Below are positions 49,501-61,800 of a stretch of DNA of 64,000 nucleotides, piece after piece (the stretch's first letter is position 1; each line of letters opens with the position of its first letter). Where the stretch lies: the NCBI GenBank assembly GCA_013397115.1, contig VWZW01002320.1:1-64000 (forward strand). The letters run 5' to 3'. The notes under the pieces are model-generated. The model did no database searches. It was not told the origin of the DNA and worked only from the letters and a program-made list of their open reading frames with translations. The position numbers and the translations under genes were made by a program. The DNA is from Edolisoma coerulescens (taxonomy: Eukaryota; Chordata; Aves; Passeriformes; Campephagidae).

Positions 49501-52500
49501 AGAGTCTGTGCTGTCACAAGTTTTAGCAGTGAACTTGATTTAATGTTGGAAAAATCACTGGCCTGTAGAAGGGTGTGGTGTTTCTATCTGAATTCACATC
49601 TTGCGTTTAATGAGATATTATAACATTTGTGAAAGTCTTGGCCTTTTTCTGCGTGTTGCTCTATAAGCCTTTGCCAGACACTTTTGTTAAATGAAGATAT
49701 ATCAGGTGAAGTGTCAATAAACCAGGATACGATTCTTCGACTTGTGTGGGATTTTATTTCTAGTTGTGGCCTTTAAAAGTGCAGTTCAGTGCTAAGATTT
49801 GAACTCTCTCAGTTCACAAGGTGTTGAATTTGAAGATAATGCTTACTCTAGTTGCCTTGTATTTCATAAAGTTCATACTGAATTCACAGCGGCATAGTAT
49901 ATACATAGAAATTGTAGTTTATGAGTAAATTGGAGGTAGCTGATGGACTCGGTGTTAATCAGTCTTTGATAGTAGATTTTGATCCTTATATTTGAGGAAA
50001 AAGTCTAATTTGAATATTATGTAGTACTCATTTTTGTATCTGAAGTTTGGCTTTTTGTGTTCTGTTCTCTGATTATCCTCTTGTACCAAATGCAGCTATC
50101 AGCAAAAAATAATTTTCTTTGTGTAGGTTGTTGTGATCTTTACATCTTCTATAATGATCTGAGTCATAATATAAATGGACGGACACCATTTTGTTAAATC
50201 AGATGATGCACATCTGTTGTATTTTATCTATATTACCTCTTGCTGTGTGCATTTTTCTTCCAGCATGCATTAAATGTTGTTGCAAGGGGTCTTATTTTTT
50301 GATTTCTGATTGTTTAATAATTGTATTGTACATTGAGCTTAATTAATCTAAAAAATTGATGAAGTTCCTGTCAGTTGTTGGGTTTCTCCAGTTAAGTAAA
50401 ATGGGCTTCTGCTTTAGTTTGGAAAATTTAGTTTCGTGATGGAAATATGTAGAGTAGCGTCTCTATAGGAGATGTGTCCTCAAAAGTGGTGGTCCCCCCA
50501 GATGAGTTCATTTAGTATGATTCTGAAAGAGGCAAGTCAAACTAGATTTTTTAAAAATAAAATCTTGAAAATGCTAGGAAATTCTTCCAAGTTGTCAGAT
50601 TTGTGCAGTGACAAAGTGATAAATATCTTTGTTTGATATTATATTCTAAACATTGACTTGATGTTTGCAGGAGCTGCCTCCTGTTGAAGACTTATCAATA
50701 CTTCTGCCAGATAATGTTGAACTGAAGCTCTTCGGGACAGTTTCCAGCATCATTGAGCAGCTAGGTAGGCAAGATATGTTTGCTTTGTTTTTAATTAATA
50801 TAATTTCTGTATATCTCTGGGTGAATTGTGTTCTTAGCTGTTCCTTCAAAGTGTCAGTCCTTCAGCATCGTATATCTGGGGGTAGCAGATTGTTGAATTG
50901 GAATTCGAACTAGAAAATGACATTTGTGTTGAATTACCTTTTATTTGGCATATATAATACTAGGACTATTATGTATGTGTTTCTATCTGACTTTCATGCT
51001 TAATTTTTTTAGTTAAAACCCCTTTTTTTCCACAGTGTATTATTTTCCACAGGTTTTTATATTGATACTGGCAACAGTTATTGTATTTTAAGAAAGCCTT
51101 CCAATTGTAGATGCTATTTTTGAATTATCCCTGAATATATAGGAGCTGTATAACTGAAAGCACAGATGCAGTACAATGCAGTCCCGACTGCTTGCTTGTT
51201 AATATATGAGGACAGGAAAAAGAATTGTTTCTTCGGCAGTGCAAGTTCTTTTATTTATTTATTTATTTATTTATTTTAATCTTTATTCATCCCACTTCTG
51301 GTACCTTGAGCAAATGAAAGCTGCCCATGTCAGCAGTGAGAGGATGGTATGACTAACATGATTTATAGGTGGAGAGTAAGCTTAATGGGATTGAGATGTA
51401 GAATAGATGTAAGCTTAACTGCAGGCATAGAGATTTAGGGATCTTTTTGGATCTGTGTGGGACCTCAGTATTTGATATATGAAATCAACGTTTTGATGAA
51501 GCTCATATTACTAAAACATCCACAGTATGTTTGTATTTAAGCTATTTCAAGTGTACCATTCTGCTTGAACTGCTTTCAAAGCAATTTGCTTATAAAAATT
51601 AGAAATTAAGTTCAATTTTGAGGTTAAAGTATTTATGCTGAATATAGTACAGAAGGAAGCAAATAACTTTTGCTATTAATTTTTCTTTTGAAAGACTTCA
51701 GGTAATACAGGCAATTCCTCTACATTATTTTATTGGAATGAGATTTAATTTCATTCATTTGCAGGAAGCGGGTTGGAGTGTGTGGAAAGTAGTAATCTGG
51801 TTCTTTTCTACTTTGCCGTTTCTTGCTTATTGATAATAATGGGGACTTCAAGAAGGCTGTCTTCAGCTGAAATGGTAGTTTGAAAACAGGTTTTAAAAAA
51901 AAAGTTGAGTCATACTTGCTATTACTCTTATTTTTGGTCTAAAATGTGACGGTATAAACAAAGCTGTTTTAAACCATCCTTAATTCTAATCCTCACTGAT
52001 GAGTATGATCTTTTCAAATACCAGTTTACTGGTAGGTGAATTCTTATTCATTACATTATGAATTCTTATTAATTTACGTTATGCAATGTAAATGTATGAA
52101 GTGTTGAATTAGATCTGTTGCTGAAAGTTAGAAAACAAGGTAATAATAATAATGAAATAAAGCTGTATGAATGGCATAAACCCCCAGGACATCTGTGATT
52201 ATTTTTCTTGCTTTTACTACCTTGCTTTATGACCTCCTTCTCCACATTTTAGTTTCTTTTCGTTTGTTCTGGAAACAGGCCTCAATTTCAGTTGACTTGT
52301 GGCAATATTAGGGATGCCAGCTAATTGGGGGTTGTTCTTTGATTTTTGAACTGAACTGATACCTCTATATACCAGGTTTGTATCTAGTCTGAGAGGAGTT
52401 GATGTCTCATTTGGAAAGCACAAACATTATTCTGGCGCAACAATCAGTATTGTTTTTCTGTCCCTTTGATGTCTCTCAGAATCTCTGCTGTTCTCTGTAG

Positions 52501-55500
52501 CCAGCTTCCAGGTTCACCAGTCTGCAGTGAGTGGTACTTGTAACTTGGATATTTCGTCCTGTGAGGTAAATTTGAGGCTAGAACAGTGTAGGTTTGTGTT
52601 TGCTCTGCAGTAGCTAAAATCAAAATGACAGTACTTTTGGTGAACTCCTGCTCAGTGTATCATAATTTAACAAAATTTTTGCCGTGTTTTGCTTTGAGGT
52701 ACTTTAAGAGAAGAGAAAAATTCCCTGTGTGGGTTGCGGCCTGGAAAGTAAACAGCTTTGGTGTATATGAGAAACCCTCCCCGGGGCTGTACTTTGGGCC
52801 CAGCAAGAATAGAAGCTGATAATTTAGGCTGGGTTGGGGTAGGGGAAGCTGTAAGTAAAATAGGCTGGAGGTGGTAATGTTTGTGTAAGTTTCATGGGAC
52901 TGGTATGTCGTACATTTTCTGAATATATTTTCCTTAGCCTGCTGAAGGCTGGGGGCCATGTGTGGTGACTCAAGTTGAGAACATTATCTGAGAGTTTTTG
53001 GTGTGTTGTTTATTGCACAGTTTTTTTGTTTGGATGTTTGTCTGGGGTTTTTTTGCTAAGGTATATTTCTCATGAGGTTTAAAAAACAGATTGGGTACTT
53101 TTACTGTATATTTTATCTTAAAGGTAGGCACAAAAGAAATAGAATTCACAAATTCTCTTGAAATTCAGTGAGCTATTAAGCCTGTAGAATTGTCACATAC
53201 TTTTGTTGGAGTCTGAGTGACACTAAGTGCTTGAGTGACTTTTTTTGATGATGGACAGGCATTGGGAACGCTTAATTGAGCATTCTGTTGTTTGACGGGT
53301 AGAGAAATTTAATCATTAGGCCCAAATGTCGTATGAGACTTAGATGGCATTAAATTGCAGAATCTGTATCAGATTGTGTATGTGTATACATAAACAACAC
53401 CATCAATTGCTACTGTGACTGAACTACCAGACAGGTTTTGTGTTCTGGTCTGATTCTTAGGACTCTGTTTCTTTACCCCAGAGAACAATAATTCTCTAAG
53501 CAATGTGAGTATTACCCCTCATGTACCATTGGAGAAGGGGTGTGTGATTCTAAGTACTTTTGTATGTGTGCAAGAGTATTTGGTTGCAGCTCTGAGAACT
53601 TAAGTAGACAAATAGTGGTGTGGTTTGTTAAGTTTTACTGCAATTAACTACACGCTGTTGAAACATTAAGTTCTAATTGATTTTTTCTTTCCGTTTTAGT
53701 AATAATTGAATCACTGAGAGGCCTACCTCCAGTAAATGAGGAAAGCATAATTTTTAAAGAAGATCGGCAAGCAGCAGGGAAGGTGTGTAAAATAAAAACT
53801 TGTTATTCTAATATAAAACTGGAAGTATTCTTTAGCGCTCCAGAAAGTAGAGTTGAAGTTGACTGAATGGAAGATAGTGTTTCCTTGATATATAGTTTTT
53901 CTTTGTGCCTTTGACTCTTGCTATATTCATCTGTTTTTTTAATCTCAAGAATTCCTAACCTGGAATTAATTGCATCCTTACAGAATTACAATATCTGGTG
54001 AGTTTCCTGTATTTGATGAGAGTGCTTGTGGAGAGGAAGAGATTGCTTTCAGATGTAGGATGTCTTGGAATAACAGGCTGTGCTCTTTTACTGCCAGATA
54101 GGGGCAGAGGTTACAGTGAAATTTTGTGAAAAATGGGGAATGTTTTCTTCTATGCTGTGCTGTTCTGATATAGGGCCAGTGAAGAACGTTTGCTGAGAGG
54201 GTTGTTGCATTGAATTTTCTGCTTTCTGTAGGAAAGCCATCGTCTACAATGGTTACTACAGAAATATCTTTGAATGCTCGATGTGAGCTGAACAAACTTA
54301 GCCTGAATTGCAGATGTTCTGTAAAACATGGCAAAATTCTCTGCTCTCCATGGATTTGGGGAACAAGTGGTAACTGATGTAAAGGCATCTTGTAAAGATG
54401 AACTTTGAGAAAAAAATGATCAGGAGATGTTTGAAGTTAAGAGACTTGAAAGCATAACACACACAGGAAAATAGAGATTTGACAAAAGGAAGGGTTACTA
54501 AGGATGTGAGAACTTACTTTTCCACATTATAACAAGCAGTAGTTGGGGAAACACACTGTCAACAAAATCCAGTAATAAAACTAAAGTGTGAAAGGAACTT
54601 TTATTTGATGCTGCATTTTGACAATATGTTGGACTTCTTAAATACCATTCTCTACAATGAAATAGCTATCTACTCGTGGTAGTTTATTTATTTAAACATT
54701 TTACTTTTATTTCTTTCAGATATTTGAGATATTCGGTCCTGTTTCACATCCTTTTTATGTGATAAGATTTAACAGCTCTGAGCATATCAAAGAAAAAGGT
54801 ATTAATGTGCAAGATAACATGTATTTTGCTCCATCAGTGGAGGACTTCACCCAGTATATATTTGCAGAGAAACTAAAACAGTGAGTCTGATTTCTTTTCT
54901 AATCTGGTTATAATGGGTTTTTTATGTAGCTAAAAATGTTGGATTAAAGTTGAATCTTCAGTGAGAAACTCTAGTACTAACCTTGACACTAAACTTTATA
55001 TCTCCTTTAGATATTCTCAACTGTGTTGCAGTAACAGGACTGTGTACTGTTTTGCCTTTGAGAACAATAGAGTAGCTGTAAACTGCAAGTTTTTAAAGTT
55101 CTATAATTACTAAAGTTAAGATTCTTAATCTACTTAATATACTAAGCTTGCTTTCTTTTTATGCTGCTGTTAACTAAAATATCACATCCAGAAAAGTTCA
55201 TTGATACTTCCTCCACACCCTCTGACACACATATGCATGAGTATAAAAAAACCACAATTTTTCAAGCTGAACTTTCCAGATTTTGTTGTTCTTTAGATTC
55301 TTGTAAAGTTTCAGAACTGATAATAAGCTTATTTGCATTCTGAACAAGTTTGTATTAATTTACTATTTTTATTTCATATTATAAGGCCAGAATTGAAATG
55401 TAATTATCAATAAATCTATTGTATAGTTGGAGGATAACAATTCTAGATAAAAATTACCCTCTGTAAATTTGCAAGAGAGGAGGGATTTGAGTGACAATGT

Positions 55501-55850
55501 AGTACGATGTTCAGAAACTTCTTAGTAGTGTTTGTGTATCCCAGTCTAACTGAGGAAAGCAGCATGAATAAATAGGACTTGGTGCCATTTAGAGGGAAGT
55601 GTACTCAAAGATAGACTAAGAAACATAATAAATGACAGCTAGGTATTAATGTTCTAATTATTGATGGATAATCATCAATATGCTGATCAAGGTTAAATAT
55701 CCTTTGTCATACAAGTGGCTTAGTCTCTGTTTATTGGGATTAATTCTCAGGGGTTGGTTAATGGTCTGCATTCATTACAGCTCTGCCACTATTCATACTG
55801 AATAGTTCTTTTCTTTAGTCAAACATGTAGCCAGACCAGACCTGCAAGAG

Positions 55851-55892
<42 letters not shown>

Positions 55893-58800
55893 GTAACTTC
55901 CTAATTTCTGTGCAAGCAAAAAGCATATTTTCTTCCCTTTAGTGAGGACCAAAATAGATCACTTTCTTGCTCTGATGCTTGTTTGTTTTTCTGCGGCATT
56001 TTGATGCCAGCTGGTCTTTGATTTGCACTATTAAACTTTGTTGCTTAGCACAGTAACTGCACAGACTTTAATCATCTGCTTGCTGCATCAACAGCCGTGT
56101 GCTGTACTCAGCATCTGAGATAGGAGACTTGTGTTTCAGTTTGTTTCATGCTTTGGAAATAGTTTTGGAAGCCATTTTTCGTGTGGTAGTACATCATTGC
56201 CATAGGTGGTAAAAACTTGAAACCTAAGCAAGATGCTTCAGACATCCATGGCTTCCCAGCACAGCTGAACAGCGTTTCAGACATTGTTTCTTGCCTTGAT
56301 TGGGATGAGTAGCACGACTTAAATTGCGATACACTGAAACAATATTTTATTTTCAGGGTTTGTCAGTACAATTTCTTAAGCTTGTGTGAGGCATTTGGTA
56401 CTACTGGTTGAAGCTTCCTTTGCACTAAATAGGTTTCATTAAAAACAGATGAAGAATTTCTGATTTCTGACTTGTGCTGTAATGCTAGATAAAGAAACCT
56501 TAATGCTATAAGAAGGTGGCATGGATAGTAGAAAAGTCAAGCTTTGGTCGGTGATCCACTAGAAGACTTTTGGACCTTGATAAATGGCAGATTTGATAAC
56601 CAATAATTTTTATTTTCTGCTTTTTCTTAGTTTAACTGTGTGCAGACCAGACTGTGGAGTATTACAGGCTTAAAGTTTTAAAACTGCAGTTCAAAACTCT
56701 GATGGTACTTTGAAAAGGAAAGGAATTAAGATCTGAAAGAAACACGAAGTTAGAAGCTTTTTCTGAAATCTGAAATGCAATCTGCTTGCATTGTACAAAG
56801 TTGCAGATCTATGAATAAGCCTTACACTTTATAGAAAAATAAGTGAAAGTGGAGTGTAAAACTTTTTGAATGCAAAATAATTTGTTGCTAAAGATAGACT
56901 TGTGTTATATTGCCTGAAACACAGTTCTAAAATAGCTCATGTATTTTCATGATTCCTGTGAATTACCTTTTGTTGGACTTCCAGATCTTACAATGTCTTA
57001 CTTCAGAAATCAAAGAATTACTATATTGTTCTTTGCAGAAGATATTAAGTACCTTGGAGAATGAAAAGCAGGGGTTTTTTGCTGAAATGAAGAAGGCTTC
57101 TTTGGGAGAGTGAGATAAGATGCCTGACCTTGAAAGGTTTAAAGTTTGCAGTCAGTGATGTTACATATTGCTGAATGACCACAGATCTTGGAGATTCTTG
57201 TGTGCTCTGCTATTTCTGGCAGGCAGGCATGTGTGCTCCAAAATAACAAGATGAAAGGAAGAAACAGTTCAGTTCATAATAATAAAAATTAGTTTTCTGC
57301 AGCTGAGAAATTACTCGTGTAGAGTCCTTCTCTCCTGTTCTTCCCTGTAATGTTTTCTTCTAATTGAACTTTAAAATGTCTTCCTTGCCTTCCTTTTGCT
57401 CATGATCTCAAAGGTTGGTGTCTCTTTATGGTTTTCTTATGACATGTAGAGGTTGAGCTTCAGTTTTCATGGTTAGGGATTGTGGCACGATGTACCTCCA
57501 GATGACTTGCCAGTGCTCTCATGGGTGTGACTAAGGACCTCTGAAGTCCAGGCTGCTGATGCTGATGGTTATGTAGTTTTTTGTAGTTACTGCTACTTGG
57601 TTGTTGCTGACTTGATGAATACATAAAAACCCCTTGGTTATTAGAGCACTGACTGAAGACATTTCACACTGAACATACTGATGTTTTTAACTGTGTGGTT
57701 CCATTTTGCAAGGAGGACTTTTTAGTATTGCACTGTTTTATACAGTTTTTCTGCATAGATAAGGATTGCGCATTGACATTTCAGACCAAAGCACATTAAG
57801 TTTGCAAGCAGCGTGGGAAAAACCTTTAACAGACTACTGACAACATAATTTAAATCTATTTCACAAATTCTTTACTAATCAAAGAAATTACTTGATTTTT
57901 AATTAAGAGCTTAGCAGTAGGGGAAATAAATTAGGCTAATTCAAATTTATTTTGGTGCTTGTCAGGGAAGACAATTGGGTTTTTGCTTCTTTAAATGTCT
58001 TTTGCCTTGCAGTTCTATTTTATGTTTATGACAAAATAGAAGGTGAAACCTAGTTATCTAGCTAACACTGTCTTAATAGAATTATAAGCCAAGCATTGAG
58101 GGTCTTTTGGTTCTGAATTTACTTTGCTGTAGTTACACTGAAAGCCTGTGTCCTACGGAATGAGTTCATTGTTGTTTTTAGCTGAAGATACATGTTCTGA
58201 AACCAGAAGAAAAAGACCACTTGTGATTGTAGTCAGCAGTTAGCATAAGAAAGTTGCAGTGAGCTACCTCAATTCAGGTTCAAAGTAATTACGGTTCAAA
58301 AGGATTTGTTGAGCAAATATTGACCAAAACTTAATACAAGCTGGATGAAATACTCAGTCATCACTCGAAGTAGGAAGATTTTTCGAGTGTAGTTAAGTCC
58401 TAAGTTGACGTATACATTACTATTTGCTTATAAACAGTGTTAAAAACCAAATAACTCTTTGAAAACAGGAAGCTCCTGTTGTAGGAGACCTGATACCTGA
58501 TAGAAAGTGTTAGCTTTCCTTTATCTGGATTGTCTAATTTGTGTTTTGTGTTGTTTGTTTTTTTCTTCTAGGGAAAAAGGTTCAGATGCATCTTGGAAGA
58601 ATGACCAAGAACCACCATCTGAAGTAACTATAGAGGATTTTTGTATTTATTATTTTTGATTACACAAGTCATATGTGGAAGAGATTCTGTGCAGAGCAAG
58701 TAATTAGCAAGCTTATCTTTTTATGCAGACAAGAGTTGAATGTACCTCTTCACTGAAAGAAAGGACCATGCTTTTCTTGGAGAGGTCTCGTAGTGAGTGT

Positions 58801-61800
58801 AGAGAGTACTACCTGTCTCTCTACTTACACATTTTGCCAACTGCAAAAAGCATCTTCAGTTCCTCTAGTCCTTCAAGAACATATTTGACAACCTGAATGT
58901 TTAACTTGGGGTAGCAGTGCTTTTACCTTGCCTAATAATTTTGCTTCTGCTGGGGAATTTTTGTCTCTGTCATTCTTTCACTGCATCTTTGTCTTCAATT
59001 TGCCACAAAGAATTGTTTGTCTTTAAAGGCTTACTAGTACTCTGCAAACTTACTTGGGTGTTTAATCTGTCTACTCTTCTAGATTAACTTGACATCTCCT
59101 CTCTTTCATTCTTTGAACAGCTTCTTAGTAAGCTTTCCTTACAGTTTGCTGTTATAAAACCGTTGTTCCATGAGAAGAGATGGGCTTCCTCCCTGGAAAG
59201 GCTGTCATACAGGATTGTGTAGAACTGAGAGCTCCTTGTGACAATGACATCATTTGCTATAGGATCTGTAAACAGTTCTTCAGTGACAGGCTTTCTGTCA
59301 GTGGTCCTTAACTCCACTCTAGCTATACTTCTTGGGACTATTCTCTTCAATAAGAATCACAAGGCTGGTAGTTTTATTGAGGCGTTTTCCTAAAATTTGT
59401 TGTACAGCACAACACTTGAGTCACTTTTCCTTGCAATTCCTACTTTAAACATCCAAAGTAACTGAAATTCCTAGAAGCCTTGTGTCTACCATAGTATTCT
59501 AAAGAGATCTGCTTGTTTTGAATCTTCCAAATGCTTGCCTTTTTAGTATAATTCTATGCTATGTAATAAGCACTTCCCACTGTATAATTTGGTAGGAAAG
59601 ATGTGTTTTGTGGGGTCTGGGGTTTTTTTTGGGGGCGGGGGGTGGTTAGTGTTTTTTGTTTGGTTTTCTTTCTCCAGTGTTCTAACTGATGTTTAGGGTA
59701 GAATAGAATGGACTATTTCAGTTGGAAGGAACCTACAGCAATCATTAGTCTGATGAGTTCAGGGCTGACACTGAAGCATAAGCTGAAGCATATTGTGAAA
59801 AGCATTGTCCAAATGCCTCTTAAATACTGACAGCCTCAGGGTGTCAATCACCACTTAAGGAAGTCTCTTCCAGTGTTTGACCACCTTCTTAGTAAAGAAA
59901 TTCTTCATTATTTCCAGTATGAACCTCCCCTGGTGGAGCTTTGGAGTGTTCCCTCTCATCCTTGTACTGCATACCGGGTAGAAGAGATCAGCACCTCCCT
60001 CTCCCCTTCCTCAGGAAGCTGTAGAGAGCAATGAGGTTGCGTCTCAGCCTCCTTTCTACCAAATGAAGCAAGTCCAGAGTCCTTAGCTGCTCTTCACAGG
60101 ACATGCTTTCCATCCCTGTCACCAGCTTTGTTTCCCTCCTCTGGATGCAACCAAGCACTTCGACATTCTTGACATGTGGAGCCCAGAACTGCATGCAGCA
60201 CTGAGGGTGAGGACCCCAAGGCTGAATGCAGCGGCACAGTCACCTCTGTTGGATGTCTGGTTGTGCTGTGCCTGATGCACCCCAGGAGGGGTTTTGCCTT
60301 CTGGATTCCAGGGCACACCCTGCTGACCCACACTGAGCTGCTGCTGACCAACACCCCCAGACCCCTCTTGGCAGGGCTGCTCTCCAGCCACTCCTCTCCC
60401 AATTTGGACTTGAGCCTGGTGTTACTTCAACCTAGGTGTGCAGCATTTTGACTCATTAAATTTCATCCCATTAACCATTGCCCAGGGCCCCAGTCTATCT
60501 AGATCCTTCTAAAAGGCCTGCTGTCCCTCAGGAGAATTGATGGCATGTCCCAGTTTGGTATCATCAGCAGACTTGCACACAGTGCTTTTAAATGCTGCAT
60601 CCAGATCATTGATAAATGTATTGAACAGAACCTGCCCTGGAACTGAGCCCTGAGGAACCTTGCTGAATGACTGTTTGCCAGCCAGATACAGCCCCATTTG
60701 CTCTTTGAGCTCTGCCCTTCAGCCAGTTCTTCACCCATTGCTCCATGAACCTGTTCATCCCACAGTTGGACAACTTATCCAGAAGGATGCTGTGAGAGAC
60801 AGTTTAAAATTTTTCATTCACAGTCTTTATCCCAGGATGGTTATTCTGGCTTGAAGGAGGGATGTTGTGATGTGGTCTTTTCTGTGCTCAGAGATAGGTC
60901 CTGTAATGATGTATCAGTCTGTCAACTTGGAATGTTGCTTTTTCCACTGTAGTGAGTATGATGCATTTTGAAATACTGTTTTTGTTTCCCATAAATGAAA
61001 CTGAGCTGTGCAGTGTTAACTTCTTCTCAGACAAGAATTTTTGTTTGTCAGTTCTGACTGTAAATTGCCTTCCTTTCTTGTGGAGCCATTATTTCCCAGA
61101 GAATCATAATTTGAGAATTAGAAGTGTTGTATAAGAATTGGACTGTAGGTATGTTATCTACAGAGCTTTGAAAGGTTGTACTTAAAAATTTCTGGCTAGT
61201 GTTAATTTGCTTTCATTCAGCAATTTTCTCATGGTGATGATACAAAATGGTCTTATTGGCTAACGGTGAGCTCTTCTGATTCTTAGGCATGTTTTAAAAG
61301 CTGTTCAGGAGATAAGCTTGTAGATATGTAATTTGAGTTTGTAGGAATCCATGAAATTTTGTTGGCCAAATACAGTCAGTCAAATCTACAGATACAGATT
61401 AATTGCCTTTACCAAAGTTGTTTTGTTTTTGTTTTTTTCATGATTTTTCTTATTTTAAGCTTGCTGTACCTCACTATAGGAAGGAGCATGGGAAGCTTGA
61501 ACAAAGTCAGTGATGACAAGGGTGGGCACTGTTCTGACTGTGTGATCTGTCTGTGTGCTCTGTTTTGGAAAAAACACATCTAACATCTTATAATCCTCAA
61601 TTAAAATAATCTTTGGTTAGTTATAGCAGAGTTTATACCACGCTATCCCAAAATGTGACAGTTGATGAGCTGATAGAAGGTAGTTTTTGCTGTGAAGGTA
61701 ATAGCTGTTGACAAAGGTGCAGATTAAATTTTATGCTACGGATGCTTGAAATTGTCTCCTACAGCCAGACTCTTTTAGAGACCTCAGATTGCAGCTGATT

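Larger units (their letters stand above)
48412..50670 (+). other. NAF1: NAF1 intron 2
   Basis: 2,259 bp, GT-AG. It contains a 27-bp tandem duplication at 48746-48799 and a minus-strand LTR at about 49253-49518. Nothing else is recognised. Confidence 0.9.

Noticed and set aside
49241..49526. hAT-type DNA transposon suggested by the 8-bp flanking repeat
   Set aside because: No terminal inverted repeats of that type are seen, and the TATA/AATAAA/TG...CA arrangement fits an LTR better.
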